Of a stretch of 29,566 nt of DNA, positions 1 through 7,041 are shown one piece after another. Every line of letters begins with the position of its first letter. The stretch's first letter is position 1. This stretch comes from Ruminococcus sp. UBA4275 (GTDB taxonomy: Bacteria > Bacillota > Clostridia > Oscillospirales > Ruminococcaceae), in NCBI GenBank assembly GCA_002395085.1, contig DGVV01000130.1:1-29566 (forward strand). The letters run 5' to 3'. A model generated the notes under the pieces. The model did not search any database. It saw only the letters and a program-made list of their open reading frames with translations, and had not been told where the DNA came from. Position numbers and translations under genes: made by a program.

Positions 1-3
1 ACA

Positions 4-190
4 CTCCGCGGTGAGTTTGCAAGCAAACTCACCCATACCCCGCCAAAGGGATACTATCCCTTTGGAATCCCATTTATGTGAAATATAGCAAATACGTTCT
101 TTTTCATATTGTTCCAAAAAAGGGATTCTTAAGGGCTAGTAGCCCTTAAGCGGGAGTTTGAGGTGAATTTGCCTGCAAATTCATGCGAAG
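4..190. repeat. MITE-like element with double-hairpin inverted ends
   Basis: Positions 4-71 and 122-190 are imperfect inverted repeats of each other, roughly three quarters identical by eye. Each end contains two perfect hairpins: 11-32 (GTGAGTTTGC arms) and 43-65 (CCAAAGGGA arms) on the left; 128-150 (CTTAAGGGCTA arms) and 164-183 (TGAATTTGC arms) on the right. Where the two ends differ inside a stem, both strands of the stem change together, so pairing is kept. The ~50-bp middle (72-121) is AT-rich and encodes nothing visible. This looks like a miniature non-autonomous mobile element or a folded intergenic repeat. The left boundary may lie outside the window, and target-site duplications were not identified. 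Confidence 0.6.
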
Positions 191-242
191 CGAGCGGCAC
201 CCTCAATATAAATCCGTCGGAGACACTTTATCTACAGACTGA

Positions 243-271
243 AACGGAGAACCTTTTGGAGGTTCTCCGTT
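243..271 (-). terminator. Hairpin after the topoisomerase operon
   Basis: A perfect 11-bp stem (AACGGAGAACC) with a 7-nt loop lies about 70 nt past the stop codon of the ParC-like gene. On the minus strand it is followed only by TTT and then mixed sequence, so it would be a weak intrinsic terminator at best. It could instead be part of the neighbouring repeat. Confidence 0.4.
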
Positions 272-339
272 CAGCTTTCCGCCGGATTGATATTCGGGCG
301 CTGCCGCCCTGCCTGAACAATCCCATTCTGTCAATCTGC

Positions 340-2574
340 TCAGAAGGACATCTGTCCGGTGATCTCCATGTCCTTCGCCATGCCGCCGGTTGCCGGAATG
401 TTCTTCGCAACGTATTTCTTTACGCTTTCTGCCATCTCCGCCGTCACAACCACGGCTGATTCCAGCTCCGCCTTTGCTTTCAGCGTCATCACCTGCACAC
501 CAATCGAATCGCGTGTCGTTTTCGGCAGCAGCATCGCCGTATTGAACACGATTGCACGGTTGTTCGTTGAACGCAGCAGCACATCGCAGTCTTCATCCAG
601 ATAAATCACCTGCACCAGCGGATTCTTCGCAGAGTACGCATTTGCGAGCTTTTTACGGTTCGTCTTGGTCATGTAGGCATTCAGCGGCACTTTCGCAATC
701 TTGCCGTTCGCAAAGCAGAACAGCAGGAAGCCGCTGTAATCATCCGTCGCGACCATGTACTTCACGCGCTCGCCGTCGTCAAAGCCCAGCTTCACCGGCA
801 CAAAATCACCCAGCACACTCGCCTTCGTATCATCAAATGCCGCAGCGCGTGTCTTGTAGACCTGCGCCTGATCCGTGAAGAACAAAAGCTCCGTGCGGTT
901 CGTCGCGTTCTTCTGCTGCATCACGACGTCGCCCTCTTTCAGCTTCTGCTCGCTGCTCATGCGCAGACTCTGCGGCGTGATCTTCTTGAAATATCCCTCC
1001 GCAGAGAGGAACAGATGCACCGGATAATCCGGCGTGTCATCCTCGGTCTCCCCTGCCGGCTCATCTGCCGTATCATAAAACAGCGTCTTGCGCGGCTGAC
1101 CGTATTTCTCCGCGACCCGCTTCAGCTCGTCGATCATGATGCGGCGGATCTTCTTCACATCGCCCAGAATCTCCTCCATCTCGGCAATGTCCTTGCGGAG
1201 CTGCTCGATCTCCTTCGTGCGGTTCAGGATGTATTCGCGGTTCAGATGACGCAGCTTGATCTCCGCCACGTATTCCGCCTGAATGCTGTCAATGCCAAAG
1301 CCGATCATCAGGTTTGAGACAACCTCGGATTCCTCCTCCGTCTCGCGCACAATCTTAATCGCCTTGTCAATATCCAGCAGAATCTTCTCCAGACCTTCCA
1401 GCAGATGCAGCTTGTCCTTCTTCTTGTTCAGATCGAAATAGACGCGGCGGCGGATGCACTCTGTCCGGAAGGCAATCCACTCCTCCAGAATCTCCCGCAC
1501 ACCCATCACACGCGGCATTCCCGCGATCAGGATATTGAAATTCGCGCTCACGGCGTCTTGCAGCGGCGTCATCCGGAAGAGCTTCTGCATCAGCTTTTCA
1601 GGGTCTGTGCCGCGCTTCAGATCGAGCGTCAGCTTCAGACCGTTGATGTCCGTTTCGTCGCGCATATACGAGATTTCGCGGATCTTGCCCGCCTTGACCA
1701 GCTCCACGATCTTATCCATGATCGCTTCAATCGTCGTCGAATACGGAATCTGCGTGATCTCGATGCAGTTCGATTCCTTGTCGAAATTCCACTTCGAGCG
1801 CAGCTTCACGCTGCCCCTGCCCGTATCGTAAATGCGGCGCAGCTCCTCCTCATCGTAGAGCATAAACGCGCCCGTCGGGAAGTCCGGCCCTTTCAGCGTC
1901 GTCAGCAGATCATGCGCGGGGTCTTTGATCAGCGCTACGGTCGTTTCGCAGACCTCCGCCAGATTGAACGGACAGACATTGCTCGCCATCGAAACGGCAA
2001 TGCCGACATTGGAATTGACCAGCACTGAGGGGAACGTCGCCGGAAAGAGCGTCGGCTCCTGCATGGTGTTGTCGTAGTTCGGGACGAAATCGACCGTTTC
2101 CTTGTCGATGTCCGCAAACAGCTCACCGGCAATCGGTTCGAGCTTGACCTCCGTGTATCGCGGCGCTGCATACGCCATATCCCGCGAATACACCTTGCCA
2201 AAATTACCCTTGCTGTCTACATACGGGTGCAGCAGCGATTCGTTGCCGCGCGCCATACGCACCATCGTTTCATAAATGGCTGCGTCGCCGTGCGGATTCA
2301 GACGCATTGTCTGTCCCACCACGTTCGCGGATTTGGTTCTTGCGCCGCTCAGCAAGCCCATTTTGTACATCGTGTACAGCAGCTTGCGGTGCGAGGGCTT
2401 GAAACCGTCAATCTCCGGCAGCGCACGGGAGACGATTGCGCTCATTGCATAGGGCATGAAGTTCTTGCGGAGCGTTTCTGTAATGCGCTCCTCGACCATC
2501 AGTCCCGCGCCCTCTATGTATGCGTTGGAAGGATTCGCCGCTTTCGGGGCGGCTTCCTTTTTCTTTCGTGCCAT
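340..2574 (-). CDS. parC: Type II topoisomerase subunit A (ParC/GyrA family)
   Basis: This is the DNA-breaking and rejoining subunit of a type II topoisomerase, 744 residues. The active-site tyrosine is Tyr140 in AAPRYTE, and the NPHGDAAIYETM segment (residues 93-104) is the quinolone-binding helix region. A coiled-coil stretch near 440-480 and a C-terminal beta-propeller-like part follow. I do not see the GyrA box (QRRGGKG type), which favours topoisomerase IV or a lineage-specific second enzyme over gyrase. The start is supported by GAAAGG about 8 nt upstream of the ATG. The gene is third in an operon with the B subunit and a small unknown protein. The positions matching E. coli GyrA Ser83 and Asp87 are Ala98 and Glu102. 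The family is certain; the ParC rather than GyrA label is an inference from the missing box. Confidence 0.85.
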   Translation of the reverse strand: MARKKKEAAPKAANPSNAYIEGAGLMVEERITETLRKNFMPYAMSAIVSRALPEIDGFKPSHRKLLYTMYKMGLLSGARTKSANVVGQTMRLNPHGDAAIYETMVRMARGNESLLHPYVDSKGNFGKVYSRDMAYAAPRYTEVKLEPIAGELFADIDKETVDFVPNYDNTMQEPTLFPATFPSVLVNSNVGIAVSMASNVCPFNLAEVCETTVALIKDPAHDLLTTLKGPDFPTGAFMLYDEEELRRIYDTGRGSVKLRSKWNFDKESNCIEITQIPYSTTIEAIMDKIVELVKAGKIREISYMRDETDINGLKLTLDLKRGTDPEKLMQKLFRMTPLQDAVSANFNILIAGMPRVMGVREILEEWIAFRTECIRRRVYFDLNKKKDKLHLLEGLEKILLDIDKAIKIVRETEEESEVVSNLMIGFGIDSIQAEYVAEIKLRHLNREYILNRTKEIEQLRKDIAEMEEILGDVKKIRRIMIDELKRVAEKYGQPRKTLFYDTADEPAGETEDDTPDYPVHLFLSAEGYFKKITPQSLRMSSEQKLKEGDVVMQQKNATNRTELLFFTDQAQVYKTRAAAFDDTKASVLGDFVPVKLGFDDGERVKYMVATDDYSGFLLFCFANGKIAKVPLNAYMTKTNRKKLANAYSAKNPLVQVIYLDEDCDVLLRSTNNRAIVFNTAMLLPKTTRDSIGVQVMTLKAKAELESAVVVTAEMAESVKKYVAKNIPATGGMAKDMEITGQMSF

Positions 2575-2643
2575 GTTTTCAACCTTTCTTCGAGGCGGAT
2601 CGGTGTATCAAGGTATCGCTGCGCGATGCGTGAGAATGGGCGG

Positions 2644-2660
2644 TGTCAGCAGAGCTGACA
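2644..2660 (-). other. Intercistronic hairpin before parC
   Basis: A perfect 7-bp stem (TGTCAGC) with a 3-nt loop sits in the 158-nt gap between the small unknown gene and parC. A second perfect 7-bp hairpin (TGCAGCG with CGCTGCA) lies nearer the upstream gene. Neither is followed by a T tract on the minus strand, so they look like mRNA structure rather than terminators. Confidence 0.35.
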
Positions 2661-2732
2661 AAGAGGTTTCCCCGCACCAGCCTGCACCGCCGTGTGACCC
2701 ATCCACCGCCTTGCAGCGGTTCGCTGCACCCC

Positions 2733-3143
2733 TTAAATCTGCCGCGGCTCCAGTGCGGAAATGAGCGTCTGGAAATTCTCCTGCTGATGCGGGAATTTCG
2801 CGCCCGCAACCTTCGGAACTGCCGTAATGCGCAGATGCACATTGCCGTCATCGTAATCAATCGTGCGCGCACCCAGCAGCAGACCCTTCTTCAGCTTCAG
2901 CTTCTTCAGCAAGCCCAAATATCCCGAAAACGGCGTGCTGCCAAGCATACTGTGCCGCATCCCGATCAGTCTGTCCTGATCCGTCAGCGCCACAAAGCCC
3001 ACCTGTGAGGCTCTGCTGCCGAAAAAGCTCATGTCCTGAAAGGTCGCGTAGACCGCCGCCTTGATGTTCTCATTCGGCAGCAGCGCACCCTTGAGCTGCC
3101 CATACATCGTATCTTCATCAAATTTCGTATTCAGTAAAGCCAT
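2733..3143 (-). CDS. Small unknown protein, possibly PH-domain-like
   Basis: This is a 136-residue soluble protein with no signal peptide or membrane segment. A run of short strands is visible: NENIKAAVYATF, VGFVALTDQDRLIGM, GLLLGARTIDYDD and NVHLRITAVPK. The order, an early 'NEN' acidic start, an 'ALTDQDRL' strand and a late hydrophobic strand, resembles bacterial PH-like (YokE-type) domains. That is a weak resemblance, not an identification. The start has GGAAAGGA about 7 nt upstream. The gene lies 20 nt after parE and is clearly co-transcribed with it. Sitting between the two topoisomerase subunits suggests a related role or simple passenger status; the sequence does not decide which. Confidence 0.75.
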   Translation of the reverse strand: MALLNTKFDEDTMYGQLKGALLPNENIKAAVYATFQDMSFFGSRASQVGFVALTDQDRLIGMRHSMLGSTPFSGYLGLLKKLKLKKGLLLGARTIDYDDGNVHLRITAVPKVAGAKFPHQQENFQTLISALEPRQI

Positions 3144-3163
3144 CGTCTTTTCCTTTCCGCAGC

Positions 3164-5146
3164 TTACGAAATATCCGCAAGATCCAGATAATCGCCGCCG
3201 TGCTCCGCAATATAATCCTTTCTGCCGGCAAGATTGTCTCCCAGCAGCATATCAAACATCTCAAAGGTTGCTTCCGCATCCTCCGGCGTCACTTTGATGA
3301 TGCGGCGCGTCTCCGGATTCATTGTCGTCAGCGCCATCATCTCCGCCTCGTTTTCACCAAGACCCTTCGAGCGCTGGAGCGTGTATTTCTGCCCCTTTAT
3401 CATCTCCAGAATCTTCACGCGCTCCTTTTCATCATAGGCAAAATAGGTGCGCTCCTTCGTCGTGATCTCGAACAGCGGCGACTCCGCAATGTACACATAC
3501 CCCTCGCGGATCAGCGTCGGCGCAAGACGGTAAATCATCGTCAGAATCAGCGTGCGGATGTGGAATCCGTCTTCGTCGGCATCCGTACAGATCACGATTT
3601 TATTCCAGCGCAGATTCTCCAGACTGAATGTCGCAAGCTCCTTGTTCGCCTTCGTCGTGACCTCCACGCCGCAGCCCAGCACTTTCAGCAGATCTGTGAT
3701 GATCTCGCTCTTGAAAATGCGCACGTAATCCGCTTTCAGGCAGTTCAGGATCTTGCCGCGCACCGGAATGACCGCCTGAAACTCCGCATCACGCGCCATC
3801 TTGACCGAACCGAGTGCCGAATCACCCTCCACGATGTACACCTCGCGGCGGCTCGTATCCTTGGAGCGGCAGTCCACAAATTTCGGCACCATATTCGAGA
3901 GATCCAGATTGCCCGAAAGCTTCTTCTTGATGTTCAGGCGCGTGCGTTCGGCGTTCTCGCGGCTGCGCTTGTTGATCAGCACCTGCTCCGCAATGCGCGC
4001 GGCATCGTCCGGATTCTCTGTGAAATAAACCTCAAGCTGATGCTTCAGGAATTCCGTCATCGCCTCGTAAATGAAGCGGTTGGTGATCGCCTTCTTGGTC
4101 TGGTTCGCATAAGATGCAACCGTCGAGAACGACGACGACACCAGCACAAGGCAATCCTGAATATCCGCAAAGCTGATCTTGCCCTCGTTCTTCTGATAGC
4201 GGTTGTTGTTTTTCAGGAAGGCGTCAATCTGCGCCGTGAATGCGCGCTTGACTGCGTCATCCGGCGAACCGCCGTGTTCCAGAAAGCTCGAATTATGATA
4301 GTATTCCAGACGCTGCACCGTATTGGAAAATGCAAACGCCACACTCAGCTTCACCTTGTAATCGTCACGGTCGGCGCGGTCGCGTCCCTTGCGGTCAGCC
4401 GTCCAGAACTGCACCGGCGTCAGCGGCTTCTCACCCACAATCTCTGTGACGTAGTCCGTGATGCCGTTTTCATAGATGAACTGCGTCTCCTCGAATTTGC
4501 CGTACTCCACCTCATTGCGGTAGATGAACAGCAGATTCGGATTGACGACTGCCTGCCGTTTCAGCACATCGCGAAACCACTCATCCGTGACGGCAATGTC
4601 CGTAAACACTTCCAGATCGGGCTTCCAGCGCGTTTTTGTACCGGTTGCCTTGCGCGGCGCGGGTTCTTTTTGCAGTCCGCCGATGTTCTCACCCTTTTCA
4701 AAGTGCAGCGAATAATGCGTGCCGTCACGCACAACCGACACATCCATATACTCTGAGGAAAACTGCGTCGAGCAGAGACCCAGACCGTTCAGACCGAGCG
4801 AATAGGCATAGGTCTCGCTCTCGGAATCGTACTTGCCGCCGGCATAGAGTTCGCAGTAGACCAGTTCCCAGTTGAAGCGCTGTTCGGTGGGATTCCAGTC
4901 CACGGGGCATCCTCTGCCGTGATCCTCGACTTCAATCGACTGATCCAGATAGCGCGTGACCGTAATCTTCGTACCGAAGCCCGCACGCGCTTCGTCAATC
5001 GAATTCGTGATGACCTCAAAAACGGAATGCGCGCAGCCGTCGAGACCGTCCGAGCCGAAAATGACGGCGGGGCGCTTGCGCACTCTGTCCGCGCCTTTCA
5101 GCATGGTGATACTCTCGTTGCCGTAATCCTGTTGTTTTTTTGCCAT
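3164..5146 (-). CDS. parE: Type II topoisomerase subunit B (ParE/GyrB family)
   Basis: This is the ATPase subunit that drives strand passage, 660 residues. The GHKL ATP-binding fold shows FEVITNSIDEA (42-53), DHGRG (76-80) and GLNGLGLCS (118-126). The TOPRIM metal site shows EGDSA (440-444) and the TDADEDG triad (521-527), followed by QRSKGLGE (591-598). The usual RKRPGMYIG motif reads RKRPAVIFG, which marks a diverged second enzyme. I start at 5146 rather than at the ATG 36 nt upstream. AAAGGA precedes the 5146 ATG by 8 nt. The upstream ATG has no ribosome site and lies at about the transcription start of the promoter at 5191-5219. It is the first gene of the three-gene operon with the small unknown protein and the A subunit. 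Confidence 0.88.
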   Translation of the reverse strand: MAKKQQDYGNESITMLKGADRVRKRPAVIFGSDGLDGCAHSVFEVITNSIDEARAGFGTKITVTRYLDQSIEVEDHGRGCPVDWNPTEQRFNWELVYCELYAGGKYDSESETYAYSLGLNGLGLCSTQFSSEYMDVSVVRDGTHYSLHFEKGENIGGLQKEPAPRKATGTKTRWKPDLEVFTDIAVTDEWFRDVLKRQAVVNPNLLFIYRNEVEYGKFEETQFIYENGITDYVTEIVGEKPLTPVQFWTADRKGRDRADRDDYKVKLSVAFAFSNTVQRLEYYHNSSFLEHGGSPDDAVKRAFTAQIDAFLKNNNRYQKNEGKISFADIQDCLVLVSSSFSTVASYANQTKKAITNRFIYEAMTEFLKHQLEVYFTENPDDAARIAEQVLINKRSRENAERTRLNIKKKLSGNLDLSNMVPKFVDCRSKDTSRREVYIVEGDSALGSVKMARDAEFQAVIPVRGKILNCLKADYVRIFKSEIITDLLKVLGCGVEVTTKANKELATFSLENLRWNKIVICTDADEDGFHIRTLILTMIYRLAPTLIREGYVYIAESPLFEITTKERTYFAYDEKERVKILEMIKGQKYTLQRSKGLGENEAEMMALTTMNPETRRIIKVTPEDAEATFEMFDMLLGDNLAGRKDYIAEHGGDYLDLADIS

Positions 5147-5190
5147 GGGGATTTTCCTTTCTATCGGGATAAAATTAGCCATACTCTTTT

Positions 5191-5219
5191 AGTATAGCAC
5201 ATTTCCGGAATTTTTGCAA
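5191..5219 (-). promoter_or_regulatory. Promoter of the topoisomerase operon
   Basis: The minus strand reads TTGCAA, a 17-nt spacer, then TATACT. An extended -10 (TGC) directly precedes the -10 box. The predicted start of transcription is about 5184, giving a leader of roughly 38 nt before the parE start at 5146. Confidence 0.8.
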
Positions 5220-5242
5220 GCGGCGGCGCGGAACCCGCGCGC

Positions 5243-5274
5243 AAAAAACGGACGGTTCCCGAAAGAACCGTCCG
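5243..5274 (-). terminator. Intrinsic terminator of the 6S-like RNA
   Basis: A perfect 10-bp stem (CGGACGGTTC) with a 6-nt loop is followed on the minus strand by six T. It ends the transcript that starts near 5493 and isolates it from the topoisomerase promoter just downstream. Confidence 0.88.
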
Positions 5275-5493
5275 CTGCAATTTTCATTCTCCGCCTTGCC
5301 GTCGCCCGATCGTATAAAACCCGCTTACAAGCAGGTGGGTATCTGCCTGCATCCCTCATGCTCCCTGCTACCAGATATACATCATGTGTATAACGGGAGG
5401 CCTGCAATCTTGATACAGAGCGCAATTCCCTAGTGATAAATGTTGGATCATATCTGACCGGGCTTGCTCGCACAAGGCAGAATGTCTTTTGCT
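5243..5493 (-). ncRNA. ssrS: 6S-like regulatory RNA (candidate ssrS)
   Basis: A stand-alone transcript of about 250 nt lies between its own promoter and an intrinsic terminator, with no plausible reading frame. Its ends pair: CATTCT near the 5' end with AGAATG near the 3' end, then GCCTTG with CAAGGC across a GG bulge. This closing stem sets off a product of about 215 nt, the usual size of bacterial 6S RNA. An internal stem (CTCCC with GGGAG) caps a long irregular arm. 6S RNA imitates an open promoter and sequesters housekeeping RNA polymerase. I see none of the conserved SRP RNA, RNase P or tmRNA motifs. The 6S call rests on size, architecture and context, and a covariance-model search would settle it. 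Confidence 0.55.
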
Positions 5494-5499
5494 GATTCT

Positions 5500-5528
5500 A
5501 GTATAACACGTAGATGCAAAAAAATCAA
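5500..5528 (-). promoter_or_regulatory. Promoter of the 6S-like RNA
   Basis: The minus strand reads TTGATT, a 17-nt spacer beginning with a T run, then TATACT preceded by TGT (extended -10). The predicted transcription start is about 5493. Confidence 0.7.
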
Positions 5529-5569
5529 TGGGCAGTTTAACCAAAAATCAAACCAGATTTTGGATAAAA

Positions 5570-5917
5570 TTACTCAGCATCCACATCTTCTTCCTCATCC
5601 AGCTCTGCGTCCAGACGATCAATGAAGATGTTCGCAATGCGCTCATACTCCTCGTCGCTCTCAATCGGCTCAAGAATGTCGCCGCCGTCTTCGCCCTCGG
5701 AAACTGCCAGCACGACCAGCTCCACTTCACCCGTCAGCAGCTCCTGCGGGTCTTCAATGTGCGGAATCAGGGCAAAGTAGACCTTTCCCTCTTCCTCCAG
5801 AATATCGACCAGCTCAAAAACTTTCTCATTGCCGTCCTCATCGACCAGCGTATAAAGCTCGCCCTCAGCCTCGTAGCCCTCATTCAGTTCTTCGTTCGGG
5901 GTGTTCAGATCTGCCAT
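5570..5917 (-). CDS. DUF1292 family protein
   Basis: This is a very acidic 115-residue protein of the DUF1292 (YrzB-type) family, common in Firmicutes and of unknown function. The family core is visible as LYTLVDEDGNEKVFELVD (about residues 21-38), followed by YFALIP and ELVVLAVSEGEDG, with an acidic C-terminal tail. It has no signal peptide or membrane segment and is presumably cytosolic. GGAG lies about 8 nt before the ATG, and a consensus promoter lies at 5989-6017. In many Firmicutes this family sits near yrrK/yqgF-type genes; here it is alone. The family is a confident call from the sequence pattern; no function is assigned. Confidence 0.85.
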   Translation of the reverse strand: MADLNTPNEELNEGYEAEGELYTLVDEDGNEKVFELVDILEEEGKVYFALIPHIEDPQELLTGEVELVVLAVSEGEDGGDILEPIESDEEYERIANIFIDRLDAELDEEEDVDAE

Positions 5918-5988
5918 GTTGTTTTCTCCGTTCCGCCGGTTTTTCCGGACGCTTATTTACGGGGCATTTCTGCCCGCCGCATAAAGTC

Positions 5989-6017
5989 ATTATAACCGAT
6001 TTTTCCGAAAATGTCAA
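5989..6017 (-). promoter_or_regulatory. Consensus promoter of the DUF1292 gene
   Basis: The minus strand carries TTGACA, a 17-nt spacer and TATAAT, a perfect match to the housekeeping consensus. The predicted transcription start is about 5982, giving a leader of about 65 nt. Confidence 0.88.
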
Positions 6018-6072
6018 GCCCTCAGTTTCTCATCTTGCTGATATTTTCTTTGAAAAAAGTTGCAGAAATCTA

Positions 6073-6101
6073 TTGACATTTCACAGGTTTTGTGCTATAA
6101 T
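6073..6101 (+). promoter_or_regulatory. Consensus promoter of the large noncoding RNA
   Basis: TTGACA, a 17-nt spacer and TATAAT with an extended -10 (TGC) form a perfect housekeeping promoter. It is back to back with the DUF1292 promoter 55 nt away. Transcription should start near 6108. Confidence 0.9.
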
Positions 6102-6107
6102 AAGGAC

Positions 6108-6931
6108 ATAAAGAACAAGGAAACCTTCCAGAGAACGGATCCGGTACAGCTTCGGATTGTTTCCCCGCAGGCTTTATCCCGTTCTCACACAGCTTCGGAG
6201 TTTCCGCTCCGCTTGTTCTCATTCATTTTATGAAGGATCACGCGATGATTCCGAATCTGCCAGACGCAGATCCCGTGAAGCGATGTGTCTTGGGATGCAT
6301 CGGCGGTCTCACCGCAAATACGATCCGGAAAGGACGCTGAGGCCAATGGATAGCATGGAAATCACCCCTGTTATTGACGGCGGCTCGTGCATAGCGTTTT
6401 CTGTGTGATTTTTGTATCCTGAGCGGCGGCAGATACGGTCTCCGATAAGCCGTACTCCCCTGCCGTTTCCGCCGGTACGTTTCCATAACGGAAGCTGACA
6501 CAGAAAACCGCCGGATGCCCCCGGTGCTGATTTTCTGTCAGCTTATGCGCATAACGCTTTTCAGCGTGGCCGCAATCGAAGCAATCTGTTATGAATCAGG
6601 CAGCAGCCGGTGCTGCCAGACAGCGCATAGACCGTAAATTTTTGAATCTGATTCCTGCGGTCAGCGGGCGCTGTATCATCCTTCTTTTCGTCAATAGCAA
6701 ACGGGACAGACTTTCTTCACCTGCAATCAGCATACGCGCCGCACGCGCACGGGGCGGCCCGGATGCTTCGGGAACACGCAGGTCCGCACCCGAAATGCGG
6801 TGTTGTTCCCGCCTACGACCGCAGGGCGTGTCCCCCTGTTGTGTCTGATATAGATTCCGTTTGATCTATACGAACCTACAACTGAATAAAAAATAAGGGG
6901 AGGCTTCGGAGTGGAAGCCTCCTTTATTTTT
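6108..6931 (+). ncRNA. Large structured noncoding RNA (~820 nt), unassigned
   Basis: A perfect promoter and a strong terminator bracket about 820 nt with no gene-like reading frame on either strand. Many stems are readable by eye. The 5' domain is a closed three-way junction: 6112-6119 pairs with 6212-6219; inside it 6131-6138 pairs with 6179-6186, and a hairpin fills 6196-6211. Further perfect hairpins lie at 6255-6271, 6303-6315, 6554-6567, 6599-6617 and 6849-6870. A 12-bp stem with one 2-nt bulge joins 6494-6507 to 6531-6542. A two-part helix joins AGCGC and GACCG near 6620-6635 to CGGTC and GCGCT near 6658-6674. Size and complexity recall the ornate large RNAs (OLE, GOLLD, ROOL), but I cannot match it to any of them. 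A 31-codon frame with a ribosome site lies at 6245-6340. Confidence 0.6.
6899..6931 (+). terminator. Intrinsic terminator of the large RNA
   Basis: A perfect 9-bp stem (GGAGGCTTC) with a 6-nt loop is followed by TTTATTTTT. The A-rich left flank can extend the stem into the T tract. Confidence 0.92.
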
Positions 6932-6960
6932 GTTTCTTTCGGTAAATTGTGTGAAATCCC

Positions 6961-6989
6961 TTGCTTTTTTGCGGAAAATATGCTAAAAT
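6961..6989 (+). promoter_or_regulatory. Promoter of the sseB-like gene
   Basis: TTGCTT, a 17-nt spacer and TAAAAT, with TGC just before the -10, form a good promoter. The leader of about 45 nt carries a perfect 6-bp hairpin (TCGCCG with CGGCGA) before the ribosome site. Confidence 0.75.
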
Positions 6990-7041
6990 AAAAGTGATCG
7001 CCGAAGCTACGGCGAAATATCCCTTTACAGGAGGAATCTCA

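Noticed and set aside
5189..5473. A 94-codon open frame on the minus strand
   Set aside because: It lies inside the 6S-like RNA and runs through its terminator and the next promoter, and it has no ribosome site or protein-like pattern.
6157..6848. Open frames of 83 and 85 codons on the plus strand inside the large RNA
   Set aside because: Both are Arg/Ser/Cys-rich, lack ribosome sites and domain patterns, and cut across the readable helices.
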